Shown: positions 22,149 through 33,363, numbered from the stretch's first letter. The stretch: 64,000 nt of DNA from Moniliella sp. 'wahieum' (GCA_003971905.1 RSEE01000026.1:248001-312000), one strand, 5' to 3'. Program-made: numbers and translations. Notes: generated from the letters alone by a model not told the origin.

Positions 22149-22190
22149 CATCCATATCATTGACAGAGCTTAAGGCTGGGACAGGGAAAC
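22149..22190 (+). repeat. AAGGCTGGGACAGGG dispersed repeat, copy 3
   Basis: CATCCATATCATTGACAGAG followed by CTTAAGGCTGGGACAGGGAA, nearly identical to the first 40 bp of copy 2. Similarity to the other copies stops at AAAC. Confidence 0.8.
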
Positions 22191-23043
22191 ACCACAAAAG
22201 TTTTGCATATGACATTTTCTCTTTCGGGATGTCGTCGTGGGCAGCAGTAGACGACGTCCCCCTGGCTCTATTAGTAGCCAGCGGGAGATCTACACTAGTA
22301 CCTCTCCTCCACTCTTGTCCCACACTTGCTGTAACAATGTTGTAGTGAACATATGGGCTTATTATCATGCCCGTGATACTGCACACCCGGGGGGCTGGTG
22401 TTGTTCATGTCATGATAGTAATAGCCAGAATAAGGCCTCTGTACATCCCATTCTGACTGGCCCCGCGTTTTAAACCGATGTGAACTGATGGATCAGCACC
22501 ACTCGGACAATGGATGCATCCAGCTTCCAGATAGCGGCTGTGGAGCTCGTTCGCACCCGTATTTGCCCTCCTTTCTGGAAGCATCCTGTCCTTCATCCAT
22601 GTGGAATCTCTCCCCTCATAACAGCTGCCAAAGCGGATGAATTTGAGCAAAGTCAGAGTTGCGTACAGTTTGCTCGTCAAGTGCTTCAAGCGCCCATTTT
22701 GATGTTGGAATCACGCGTCCCACTCACTCAACTCATCTCACTTATTTATATCCGGTATGGGTTGTACGAGACCCACTGTGGTACCGCCACCGTCAGCCCA
22801 CATCTCCCGGGCCTGCATCCGATCGTACTCCGTCACGACCGATGAAAACAGAAGCACAACTATTTTGGATCCAACTGTCAAGATGACCCACAGCGAAGTC
22901 TAACGCTGAAACAGCCCCCAGAACAATTTAGTGTTGAAGCAGCATAAGTCTGAGAAGAAACGCGCGGTATGGGACAACCCAAAAGTGAGGCGTTGTCGGG
23001 GTTCGTTTGAAGGAGGGCGAAAAGGCACAAATGCGTCATCTCA
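22191..23043. other. Gene-poor region, nothing recognised
   Basis: Several open frames of up to 111 codons with no known similarity. No repeat family recognised. Confidence 0.5.
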
Positions 23044-24036
23044 ATGATACAATATACAGCAAACTCCATACATACCTTTGAGACGACGACCTTCCACCCT
23101 CTGCAGAGATCGTGTCTGCGTGCACAATCTGACCTTAGTACTGACCATATCCTCTCCATTCTCTCCCATATATTCCTCACCCCCCCTCCTGCACCCAGGT
23201 TGGCCTCCTATATAGATGCTTTGGCACTCAGTTTCGCTACAGCAAACCGATCCATCACGTTCCCCTCATTATTCTACTCTACTAGACTCGCAAAGGTATT
23301 ACTTTTTCTTTCGTTTGCAGTGGTAGAAGGAAGGCAAGGGGGGTGCACAGGGAAAACAAATTGTGGTACGATCCCGCTTAGTATTCTTTTGCAGAATCCC
23401 ACCAAAAGCCTAACACAAGCAGGACTTTCTGGTTCCCTCGATCACTATAATATGGTCCTAATCGGATACATCAGCGAGAGCGAATATGAGCGGGAGTTTG
23501 CATGGCGAGAGCATATGTATGTGAGCACATTCAAATATTACTCCAATATGCCTCTTACCACTCTTTCCGTCATCATGACAATGAATCCTGGCGTCCCCAT
23601 GACCCCGGTACAGAACGCGGATCTTGTTGGTGCATACTGGTTTTTTTGGTATTGTCTTCTCACAATCTGTCCGATAGAGGGGCAATGCAGCTTTTCCTCT
23701 CTCCGAGTTTTCAGGGATTATGAACATTCCTCGTGTGCTAAATCCACCCTTCATAGCGGTGCCGGCATATCTGCCCTTTTCTTCGTTCCCGAGAGTTCCT
23801 CTCCACGCAAGCGTCATAATTTCCCTCCCCGAGAGAATCCATCACCACGTTTTCAATTGGTCTCAACTTCATCCATCACAAAAAAGTTAGTATCCATGCT
23901 TGCGGGTTGCCCTGCTGCGATATCACTTGCAGCTTCTGTTTCCACGACCGCTTTATGGAGAAAAAGTGACTTTACTATAGTCCTGTTGAAGTACCATCTT
24001 TTTGTGGCCGCTTATATAAAAGCCACACGGGTGTGA
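23044..24036 (+). CDS. Long open frame of unknown nature (330 codons)
   Basis: An uninterrupted ATG-to-stop frame in a region that otherwise lacks genes. The translation is Ser/Thr/Tyr-rich with a hydrophobic patch (GAYWFFWYCLLTICPI, residues about 199-214) and no recognisable domain. Because the window is full of one-base errors in real genes, an intact 330-codon frame is notable. However, it lacks codon bias typical of the neighbours, no intron or promoter is evident, and an opposing 119-codon frame overlaps it. It may be chance or an old coding remnant. Confidence 0.25.
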   Translation: MIQYTANSIHTFETTTFHPLQRSCLRAQSDLSTDHILSILSHIFLTPPPAPRLASYIDALALSFATANRSITFPSLFYSTRLAKVLLFLSFAVVEGRQGGCTGKTNCGTIPLSILLQNPTKSLTQAGLSGSLDHYNMVLIGYISESEYEREFAWREHMYVSTFKYYSNMPLTTLSVIMTMNPGVPMTPVQNADLVGAYWFFWYCLLTICPIEGQCSFSSLRVFRDYEHSSCAKSTLHSGAGISALFFVPESSSPRKRHNFPPRENPSPRFQLVSTSSITKKLVSMLAGCPAAISLAASVSTTALWRKSDFTIVLLKYHLFVAAYIKATRV

Positions 24037-24379
24037 TGCATGTGCTGATGTCTGATGTATGTCACAATCGGGACTTGTGCTTAGAGTGACTAGTGACTAG
24101 TTAGTGATGCTAGTGATGAGTATGTGAGTGTGAGTACTCAGATTGAGTACTAGGTGGTGCATGGTGTGGGGCGAGTGGCTGAGTTACCGGTCACCGGCAC
24201 CTGACCACTGCTCAGCCACTCAGCCTGAGCGCTAGCCAGCGCTCAGTAGGACAGCATTGCATACCTCCCCCACACACGCCAACGCAACGCACCGGCTTGT
24301 CGTGGCCAGGGAGAGAGGGGGGCGACAGGGGCGGAATAGATAGGAGTTAATGCTTAGCGCTTATTAGCAGCGAGCACCC

Positions 24380-24457
24380 GTCGAGCATCGAGCATCGGGC
24401 ATTGAGCGTCGAGCGTCGAGCGTCGAGCATCGAGCATCGAGCATCGAGCAACGACCA
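24380..24457 (+). repeat. Heptanucleotide tandem repeat (TCGAGCA/TCGAGCG)
   Basis: About ten copies of a 7-bp unit varying at the last base (A or G), with two more diverged units at the ends. Confidence 0.85.
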
Positions 24458-24625
24458 TCCGCTCTTTGCCGTCCAGCTCTCAGCACGCCACACAATGCAG
24501 CCGACGATGGCCGAGGATTTACGCGTTATGCGTTACGGTGGCTCGATGGCGCTGCAACATCGGGCAGGGTAGCTGCACAGGGTGCACACCAGCCACTAGC
24601 CTTGCCAGCCGTATTCTATACTGCC

Positions 24626-24712
24626 CATCATGCATCATGCATCATGCATCATCGTCCATCGATCATCGACCATCAATCGACAATCAATAATCATTAATCA
24701 ATCTTCGATCTC
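24626..24712 (+). repeat. ATGCATC / ATCGATC simple-word repeat
   Basis: CATCATG repeated three to four times, then CATCGATCATCGACCATC and AATCAATAATC variants. Confidence 0.75.
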
Positions 24713-25374
24713 GGGCCCTGCAGCACCAACAGAATGTGCTTTCATAGCGTTTACTTGCCCACCGGCCACCTACTCTCCAGGATGATCGATGCCGGACAGT
24801 GCGGAACAAGAACTATTATGGGAACCCAAAGTCCCACAATAATCTTGAAGCTTGAAGCTGGGGGAAAGATCTGATATCTGAGAGGGACCCGGTACCCGGT
24901 AATGTACGCGTTAATAACGTTTAACTGGAACGCGTAATAGCGCGTAACGCGTACCGCTTAGTATAACACAAGGTAACGCTAGGGGTCTTCTCCCAGGTCC
25001 TAAGCGCCTTATAAGCTCCTTGTTGCTTCAAGGTGATCGAGACCCTTGCTTATGCATATGCGCTAAATAGTCGTACGGAAGGGTTACTAAGCTGAAGCAG
25101 GCTTCGCAGCCCTGCTCTCTTCTCCGCCCCCCCTTGTCTGTCCTCGTGTCTCCTTCCCTTCAAACATCTCCTTGAAAAGACTTATGCGGCTCAGTCTCAC
25201 AGCGCTCACCACTTTGCGTCGGAAAGCTGCTTTGCAGCTGATTCCGTAGGATCCCTGAGGGCTCCCAAGTCGTACGCTAGCATCGTGACATTTGTTGACA
25301 ACACGTGATAGCACAACTGGACACAAAAGAGGGGGGAAGTCCGACCCAAGGCTTCTCTGATCGTCGATTAATGA

Positions 25375-25450
25375 TGACATGGACATGTGACATGTGACAT
25401 GTGATCGGTGATCGGTGACTAGTGACCGGGTTATGACCAGTGATCGAGGC
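25375..25450 (+). repeat. TGACATG / GTGATCG word repeat
   Basis: GACATGTGACATGTGACATG followed by GATCGGTGATCGGTGAC and TAGTGACC. Similar words recur at 36120-36300 and 55945-56010. Confidence 0.7.
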
Positions 25451-26261
25451 GGTCGATGGTGGCTAGTGGACGCATGGCGTTGCGACACATGCGGCATGGT
25501 ACCAGGCGATCGGGTGATGTGTACCAGGGCATACTGCACACTGCATACCAGGGCATGAACAGGCTGAGCTCGCTGGGGGTGCTCAGAGCGCTGACCGCTG
25601 ATGAGGGTCACCCGGTCAAGTCAGCAAGATGTGGGGTGGGGGCAGTGTCCACTAATGCATAATGGCGTTCTCTGTCTCCGTGGCGCCCTTGTGCTTTCTG
25701 CGCCCTGTTCGAATCACCAGGAGAGGCTCCGATCTCCAGGTGTCCTGTGGCGTGGACACTTACTGTCGGGCTGTAAGTACCAAGTGCTCCGTCCGGAGAC
25801 CCGAGGCTCCCAGGGCAGAGACTCGAGACGCCGGGAGACGCCCGATCCGTTGTCGACACAGCGCTCAGCGCGATCTCAAGCTGGTGACAAGCATGTGACA
25901 TGCGAGACATGTGGAACGTGATTGTACTAGGGCTCTCCGATCTGAGACTATATCCTGCTGTGCCAGCTATACCCTACTATGCCTCCCCGCGCGCTTGTGG
26001 CGCATCACGGATATTTTGACCGCCTGTTGGACCCCAACGGGCAGCGTTCGGAGCGGAACGCTAGCCGACTTGAAGCTCCCAGCTTCAAGCCTTAGGCCTT
26101 AGGCCTCAGGTTGAGTTCCGTGCAGTTCTCACTGGCGTGGGGATGGAAGATTCAGACTTTCCCATTCGATGCTCGACCAGCAACCGTTGGCGACCGCCTG
26201 GATATTGATGATCGATGACTAGGATGACGATGACTCGATGACTGCTCTCACTTGACGCGCT

Positions 26262-26312
26262 TGACGTTGAACACGTTGAACGTTGAACGTTGAAGTTGAA
26301 CATGTTGAACTG
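26262..26312 (+). repeat. TTGAACG simple repeat
   Basis: TTGACGTTGAACACGTTGAA with further GTTGAACG units, ending at GTTGAACTGAG. Related ATTGAACGTTCAA words occur at 40340 and 44660. Confidence 0.7.
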
Positions 26313-27247
26313 AGTGTACGTGAGTGTGTTCAGCCTGGGCGCTTGAGCACCTGGGCGCTGAGGCGCTGGGGCCTGAAGCTTGAAGTCAGGCCTGAGGCTG
26401 AGCGCTCATGCACATGTCATGCATGCCACCTGTCAGAGTTGCTCAGTACTAGAACTCACCCATCGATCGCCAGTCTGAATCATACCCCCTCGGCTGCGAC
26501 GGCTTCGACGTCTCAGATTTCCCCGATCTCGGGGGACACGCTGGTCAGGTGCCTGGGCGCCTCTTTTAGGTCCCTGGTCTTTCCCTGGCCGGTGACCTCA
26601 TGGGATGGGATTGGAGATCTGAGATCTATCTGAGATCTGAGATCCTATCCTCATCCATATTTGTCGTCTCAAGGCTGGGGCAGCCTCAGCGCCTCATACC
26701 TCACTGGGGCTCCCTGCGCCTCCTTGGCCTGAAGGCCTGAGCTCAGGTGACGGTGAGCACTGTCCGCCCAGTCAGTGTGGTCGAGGGGCGAGCAGCTGCA
26801 GCAGAACGACAGCCGCAGCAGGAACGACAGCCGCAGGTACGAATTGCATTGCCATGGCGTTGCCGTTGCCAGTGGCAGCCCTAGCACCATTCCCCACACC
26901 TCGTTCTCCTCTCTCCGCCCCCTCCTCTCTCCTTCCTCTTTCTTCCTTGCGTCAGTGAAGTGGCTGCTGTGCCGTAACATTGCTACCTCTGCCTCCTTTC
27001 ACGGCCTCCTCGTTTGCGCGCGCCTGCTATCGAAGTCACCATCCTGACTTGCGCGCCCGCCTCCCCACCATCGCCACTGCCTGCCCAGCTGCCACCCGCC
27101 GCCCCCGCCGCCACCTGTGCCACCCTCGGCCAGTCCATACACGTTGCCTGGCAAGCACAGCTTCCGGCGAAGCGCGTCTGGCTCATACGCCTCGCCTCGC
27201 CAGCGCCCAGTACCCATTGCCTCTAAGGCTTTCCCTTTCTGCCCTAG

Positions 27248-27321
27248 GTAAGTGGCGAAAGAAGCTGTTTTTGGCCGCCTCTATTCACACTGACCCTCTC
27301 TTTGTCTTCCCTCGGCTGCAG
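27248..27321 (+). other. Probable 5' UTR intron of the WC-1 gene
   Basis: GGTAAGT donor at 27248, pyrimidine tract and CTGCAG acceptor. It lies about 65 bp before the likely start codon. Confidence 0.6.
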
Positions 27322-27386
27322 CCGCAGTGCCTCCCCTCCCCCGCGTCCGTCCGCTACGCTTCCTTTCCCTCCTCGCCACTCAGGCC

Positions 27387-30300
27387 ATGAGCTTCTTTCC
27401 CCGCCATCAGTCTTCCCAGCAGCTGTCTCAGCTTCTCAGCTCTGAGAGGTCGTCCTTGCTCGCTGCCACCTCTTATGTGGACGATTACCAGGTTGACAGC
27501 CAGCCCCGCTATCCTCCACCCGCTCCTCGCTTTCCTACCGTGCCTGACCTGGCCCCCCGCCGTCATCACCAATCGCACTCACCCAATCTTCCCTCGCTTC
27601 ATCTTCTGCCTTCGACGGAGCCCAGACCAATCAGCACCTACCAGCTTTAATATCACGTCTGGCTCTCTTCCCACCCCAGCCGAGGCGCCAGGATCAGTGG
27701 AACTTTCGACCCAAGAAACCTCCCAGGCATTCCCCTCTCACCCTTTTCCTTCACCCCAGTTAGAATCGACAGGAAATACGGAACTGGGGTACCATGCTCG
27801 CGTTTTTGCCCATCATGTCTCGCATCTCAACTTGCATGACGTCAATTCCAATGGATCCTGCCCTTCCAACGCCACCAAGATTCTCCATGCTCCCTATGAG
27901 GCCTTCGGCCCGGTTACTTCGTCTGATGCGGTGCTAGCGCGCTGCGCGAAGGGTCCTGATCTCTCAACGAATGGAAACTCACATGCTTCTTCCAATGAAA
28001 GGGTCACCTCGTCTCGCACTCCTGTGGCTGCTGAACAGCCCAAATTGACCCTCCAAGAGCGGCGAAAGATGGCGCGTCTACGCGAGGCGCGCTCTAACTT
28101 GTGGCAATCCCTTCAAAGCCGTTCCACCTTGCCTAACGCCCGCACACTGGAGTGACACCTTCTAGCTCGTCGGGTTTCTTTACTCCTTCAGAGACGTTGC
28201 CCAGCCTTGGTCGGACCATGCTACCAGCCCTGCCCAGTTTCGGGAAGCCGTTCCGCCTTCCGCAACACCCTGAACGGTATGCCGAGTCAACCCTCCCATC
28301 TTGAACGACCGGTGTCGGCCCTATCCCCCATTAGCCAGGATTCGGGTCTAGCAGCGTTTTCTTGGACGCGAAGGCCGAGTCTAAGTACTCGCACTAGCCA
28401 TACCAACCGTAACTTCTCTCACCGATGGTTCTACTGATGCCACACAGTCGTTGTCTACTCCCCTGAGTACTCTCCCTTCGGGAGAAAAGGCAGCAGTCTT
28501 TCAACCCCCTTGCACTCGGTTACTAAAGCTGCCGACCCCAGTTTGCCATTCCTCGTCCCCTGACCGGCGGAGCGTCAACATCGGCAATCAACTCGATGGG
28601 CTTTGACATGCTCTCCGCTTTGCTTCGTGTTGCTTCGCGCCCCAACCCCGTCATCCAGTTGGGACCGGTGAACCTCTCGGCGCGTTTGCCGTGGCAGATG
28701 TGTCTCTTCCCGATATGCCCCTTGTGTACTGCAGCGATTCGTTTCTCCATCTCACGGGGTACGAACATCGGGATGGTGGGCCGCAACTGTCGGTTTTTGC
28801 AAGCCCCACCAGGCCAGTCGGTAAAACAGGGCGACGTCCGCACTTCAACCGACTCGGGTGCTGTAGCCCACCTTTCTTCCCACTGAGCAAACTTCAAGAG
28901 TGCCAAGCGAGCTTGATCAACTACCGAAAAGATGGCCAGCCGTTTCTCAATTTGGTCTCGCTGGTACCTATTTCGTGGGGGGAGGATCCGTCGGTCCGGT
29001 ATGTCGTTGGTTTCCAAGTACGCCTTGCTTCTCAACCGATTCATGCCGAAACGCCTGCCCAAGCGATGCAGGCGACAGTCCCGACAGCCCCAGTTCACCC
29101 CCCTTCTTCAGAACTAGAAATGACCCCAGCTCCTGTTTCCACCAAAGGTGATGGGTGAAGAGATGGAGAGTACAGTCACCCTGGTCCAAGCAGCTACCAA
29201 CCGATCCGCACGATGGCCAATGCGCGCGCCATATGCAATCTCTGTACCCGTCCAGCGCGGAAAGCGATAGCAGTGACGCGGAACCCGTGGGTACGCGACT
29301 CTGACTGGGCCCGGCTGGTGTTGGCAAACAACCCAGACGCCATCTTTGTCTTGTCGCTTAAAGGGATCTTGCTGTACGTGTCTCCCAACGTGGAGAAGAT
29401 GACGGGATGGAACTCTTCGCAATTGAGCGGCAAGTTCCTCGGCAACTTTATCACCCTGCCGACGTTGTTCCCGTCTTTCGTCAGCTCAAGGATTCCCTAT
29501 ACCGCCGCCATCAACGAAGCGTTGCGCCACCACAGCCATGATCCTGTTGCCAAACAACCCTCTCCCTCCTACTGGTGTAGAGGTGAGGCGAGGCGGACAG
29601 CGATGCTGGCATGCCGGGAGGGCGATCAGCCCCCAAGCAGGCTCAGTTCGTGCGACGACCACCTCTGGACCTAAAGTTCATCTTTTGTTCCGGATGAAGA
29701 TAAACCACTCGAGCGATCATCGATGGATTGAGTCGGTCGGCGGTTGCATCTTGAACATGGCAAGGGCCGCAAGGTGGTCGTCCTTTCAGCGCGACCGCAG
29801 CAAATCTACCACGTGGCGCCTCGCGTCGTGTCTTGGAGTGCGGCCACCCCCCAGCCTGGTTTCTGGGCCCGCTGTCTCTCTACACTGGTCTGTTTCTTGC
29901 TGCGACGGCACCGTGGTGCACATTTTAGGCATCACGTCGCCCAGTTGGTGGACGGTCGATCAAGGACTTGCGCCCCCCTCCGCTGCCGACACCTTGATCC
30001 ACGCTCTGGCGGACAAGCCAAAGCTGGTCCGACACATCCTTCGCGATCGGGAGGGGAGCCGGTGGAAGTGCTGTCCCAGGTGTACCCCGCCGTTCCTAGC
30101 GGGACGATGGGTTGCAAAGTACCTGGGTGCATATCCGTCGAGCCCATCCTCAGCCCCCAACGACAACGACAGTCAGCCCCGACAATCTTGCCCATACCAG
30201 CGATCGAAAACGAGGAGTGGGCCGGCCCCGAGGAAGCAGCAACGGTATTCCCCGAGTTTTTGAAACCCACTGTTCCCCAGTTGGGCCTACGAGCTGCAGC

Positions 30301-31002
30301 AGCTACGTTTGCACAACAAACGGTTGCGCCACGATGTCCAAACAGCCTACGCCCGTCGCCGCAGCGGCACCGGTCCCAAGTCCAAGTCCAAGCCCAAGTC
30401 CAATTCGAATCCCAAGGCGGACGAGGCTCATGGTCCCACCTCATCTTCGTGTCCGAGATGAGTGGAGCGGGAGCTCCAAGATTTGCTCATGACCATCGCG
30501 TCGCAGCGCTACCATCTCCGGAACAGACACGACCGGGGACGTTGTCGGGAAAGCGCGAACGCGAGCATGACTGGGGAAAGAGGGTTCCGGATCCGGTCTT
30601 TTTGGACACTAACCGACAATGAGCGGGCCGGAGTTCGGCTCAGCGGGATCAGCTTCGTCGGGCGATGCGGCGCTACTCCCATCCTCGGACATGTTAGCAT
30701 CTCGTTCGGGAAGTTTACTTTCTATGCCTATACTCCCGCTCCAACAGTCTCGCGTTTGCTCCTAGCCATCGGGCCTCGACCGGGGCAAAGCGGGAGGTGA
30801 GATGTGGACGGTTGATAGTGATGCGCCGGGCCTAGCCGAGCACAACCACGGAGAAAAACAAAGGGCTGGTGGGTCGCTTACTCCGGGTTTCTTTGGTGCT
30901 TCAGGCTTGCCGGGTAAGCCCTCTGAGGGTGTAAGGGCTCTTACCAAGACTTCGGCCTCAGCTGGGGAGGACCATGTTGTCAATGACGCCGCTGTCGGAT
31001 GA
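27387..31002 (+). CDS. WC1: White-collar-1 type blue-light photoreceptor (LOV/PAS protein)
   Basis: Fungal flavin photoreceptor that works with WC-2 in light-regulated transcription. The long disordered N-terminus starts MSFFPRHQSSQQLSQLLSSE. The LOV domain (about 28590-29030) reads GFDMLSALLRVASRPNPVI, ADVSLPDMPLVYCSDSFLHL, GRNCRFLQAPPG and SLINYRKDGQPFLNLVSLVP. The photoactive Cys (codon 28788-28790) and flavin-contact N/Q residues are present. A second PAS follows (about 29300-29560, DWARLVLANNPDAIFVLS, LYVSPNVEKMTGW, DVVPVFRQLKDS), then a third PAS-like part with FRMK..HRWIE near 29690-29750. C-terminal are the conserved helix YELQQLRLHNKRLRH and a KSKSKPKSNSNPK tract. No GATA zinc finger is visible, as in basidiomycete WC-1 proteins. 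Many frameshifts; the exact 3' end (30768, 30800 or 31002) is uncertain. Confidence 0.9.
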
Positions 31003-31629
31003 TGGTCAAGCCAAAAGAGCCACCAAGATGCGACACTTGTCTCGTTGTTTCTGCCCCCCCCTTTCCTCCCACCTCCCCCGCTTTGCCACAGCAGTGTGTT
31101 AGTAAAAATGTTTTACTCTCCGTGGTGAAAGGACCTACTATTGTGGAGTGTGCCCGCCTTTTCGTTCCCCCTCGCCCGCGCATCCGACTTTCGCACTTTG
31201 TTCGCCTCGCCTTGTATCTCACATTCGTATGAATTCATACCTCGCTCTTCCCCCCGAACTGCATGGATCTCCCAACAGTTTCCTCACATTGCCTCATTCA
31301 TCTGGATTCAGGTCAATAGCCTCGTACTTTCCATGCGCTTGTAAATAACACGCCTACTACTACCTATACTTACTGCCAACTTCAAGTTTTTTTTCACTTC
31401 CTGTTTGTCCCACAACGACTGCGAACCCGTCCTGAACCAACGCATCGTACCCTGGTAGGCATGCGTGCATGATGGCCATGATCACACCCCCGTTCATCTC
31501 AATGAAGGTGTGCACACAAGCTGACCATTTCATATCTCATCATTGCCCGTTGGCGTAAACCAGTGCCTCCCTGTGCGTCACTCGAGAGTGCAATACAGAG
31601 AGCGCCACTCCGACACTCAATAATATGTG
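31003..31629. other. 3' flank of the WC-1 gene, nothing recognised
   Basis: Pyrimidine-rich, with a poly-T run near 31388. No gene or RNA recognised. Confidence 0.55.
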
Positions 31630-32001
31630 ATGGGCACCAAGTTGCCACCGCGAGCCCCAGCTCTGCTGGGACAAAGAGGCAACACCACCGTGTATGATAT
31701 TGCCTACTCTAAAAGGCCCAACACAGGGTTTTCCATGCCACACGACCACGGAATGAGTACGTGTTTTAATGTACTGAATGATGGGGTGAGGAAGATCGAT
31801 GAAGGCATACACACCATTAATAGGGGAGTAAGTAAGTGTGCCGGGGACACGTATGAGGCCGTGTGGGAGTCGATCCGTGAGCGTGTGCGTCCCCAATCCG
31901 GGGCACCCATATCTTCTCTCATCGATGAGCCGGCTGTGGAAAAAAGAGGAAACCCCGTGGGGGAGCTGGACCAGGTACTACTTACGGACTACCCCGAGTG
32001 A
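31630..32001 (+). CDS. Hypothetical protein (123 aa), weak call
   Basis: Not recognised. An uninterrupted frame beginning MGTKLPPRAPALLGQRGN with a central amphipathic stretch (KIDEGIHTINRGV, YEAVWESIRERV) and an acidic end (LLTDYPE). An overlapping 118-codon frame exists on the other strand (31540-31896), so the strand is not certain. Confidence 0.3.
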   Translation: MGTKLPPRAPALLGQRGNTTVYDIAYSKRPNTGFSMPHDHGMSTCFNVLNDGVRKIDEGIHTINRGVSKCAGDTYEAVWESIRERVRPQSGAPISSLIDEPAVEKRGNPVGELDQVLLTDYPE

Positions 32002-32247
32002 GATAGGAACAGGAGTGGAGGATTTGAAATGAAGGTGGACCGGGCCCCCACACTCGAGAGACTTGAGAACTAGAAGGGAGGCCCGTTTTCGTATGGAAGG
32101 GAGCCCCAGACAGCAACACCTATTATGGAATGCTAAGAGGAGGAGCTACATCGACTGGTGGAGAAGCGGAATGCGACTCAAAAAGACCGCCAAAAGCATC
32201 GGGGCGCACTAAGAGCCTTTCTTATGTACAGTCTCGATCCAAACACG

Positions 32248-32284
32248 CAAGAGTCTGGACGCTCCGACGGCTCGCCCATCTCGC
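32248..32284 (-). other. tRNA-Leu-like 5' half (not a functional tRNA)
   Basis: Minus-strand GCGAGATGGGCGAGCCGTCG, then GAGCGTCCAGACTC, resembles the acceptor, D-arm and 5' anticodon stem of a class II tRNA-Leu. No matching anticodon, B box or 3' acceptor follows within 150 bp. It may be a relic or chance. Confidence 0.2.
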
Positions 32285-32443
32285 TCATCTGCCTCGGGAA
32301 GAGGGCCAAGCTAGCATAGCTGAGGAGGTAAATGAGACTCGAACCCCTGGCTCATCAGAAATAGTTTTGCAGTGCATTGATTACATAAAAAAGGTTCAGA
32401 GAGCAAGACAAAAAAGGGACAACTCCGTGAAGCAACGGCACCC

Positions 32444-33274
32444 TCAGACCTTGGATGGCAGAGAAGAGGTTTCTTCGTACGACCCTGCATATGGAGGCGG
32501 AGCAGAACTCGATCCTGGCTCATCCGCATGAGCTTCTAGTACATCCACGTCATGAGCTTCTACATCCGCATCCAGCAACGGCTCGCTCTCGGGCGCGGCT
32601 TCCGGGTCGTTCTGCTCCATGGGGTGCAGGGCATGGGCTCCTTCTTGTGATCCTTCCGGATCAAATGCACGGAATGATAGCACGAGTGTCCAGTCCACCA
32701 GCATCAGTGAGGCACAATACCATATGCTTACCATGGCTGCACATCTTCCCGCTTCGGGACTCAAGGCTACCAATTAACGAGTTAGTAGGGCGCGGGATCA
32801 AACGGGAACAAGACACGCACGTTTCGAACGGGCAACCAAGGCGACGATTAGCCAGCCACAGATGACTATTATGTAGAAACCGGTCAGAATCTGGATCGGA
32901 TGAGGGGAAGGGATACGCACCAATGACAACCTCGAATAAGGTGGACAAAATCACCACTTTGATAAATCCATTGGCAGCGCGCATGCAGGGCAAGGGATTA
33001 CGGCTCAGACTGGAGTGCAACATGGCTACCGTCCGAAGCAAGCCGAGCATAAGCGCTGCTACAGAAAACGTCCCGAGGGGGGTGCCTCTGCGAAGAAGGA
33101 TGATGATCCAATGATTGAAGCGAGGAGACCGAGAGCCTTGACCGCGGCAGCAGCTGCCAACCCGCGCTTGGTGGCCCAGCTAGTACACTGGTATGGCGAC
33201 ATGCGTGCCTCTTCTGTATCTGTCGTGATGACGGGTGGGGAGGTAGTCGGGAGAGACGTAGTGTCGGCGGTCAT
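32444..33274 (-). CDS. Multi-spanning membrane protein of unknown function
   Basis: The minus-strand ATG at 33274 gives a Thr-rich soluble head (MTADTTSLPTTSPPVITTD). Hydrophobic helices follow in order: LAAAAAVKALGLLASIIGSS, then after a shift LMLGLLRTVAMLHSSL, FIKVVILSTLFEVVIG, GFYIIVICGWLIVALVARSK and MVSIWYCASLMLVDWTLVLS. An acidic tail (MEQNDPEAAPESEPLLDAD) ends with PPPYAGSYEE, which includes a PPxY motif that could bind WW-domain ubiquitin ligases. An intron with a CTAAC branch lies near 32765-32820. The pattern suggests four or five membrane spans and a cytosolic tail. Family not recognised; similar to many fungal tetraspan proteins only in layout. Confidence 0.6.
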
Positions 33275-33363
33275 GCTGCTTTGATGAGGGTGAGGGTGGG
33301 ATTGGTGAGTGGGGGGGGTGGGAATGACAAAAGTACCAGCATCCGGCTGTCTTTTGACCTGTC

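Larger units (their letters stand above)
24037..27386. other. Repeat-rich gene-poor region leading to the WC-1 promoter
   Basis: Holds a 7-bp tandem array (24380-24457), ATGCATCATGC/ATCGATCATCG words (24626-24712), TGACATGTGACA words (25375-25460), a TTGAACG array (26262-26312) and CTCAGGCCT words (26095-26110, 26370-26400). No gene recognised up to about 26900. 26930-27386 is the leader of the WC-1 gene with a 5' UTR intron. Confidence 0.6.

Noticed and set aside
13698-24036. Possible transposon or LTR element in the gene-poor island
   Set aside because: No transposase, integrase, reverse transcriptase or capsid-like motif and no matched terminal repeats were found; only short dispersed repeats are supported.
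24380-24457. Regular short repeats considered as a CRISPR array
   Set aside because: The units are 7-bp tandem copies without spacers, in a eukaryotic genome.
30395-30425. ATTCGAATCCC, resembling a tRNA B box
   Set aside because: Inside the Lys/Ser/Asn-rich coding tract of WC-1, with no A box or cloverleaf.
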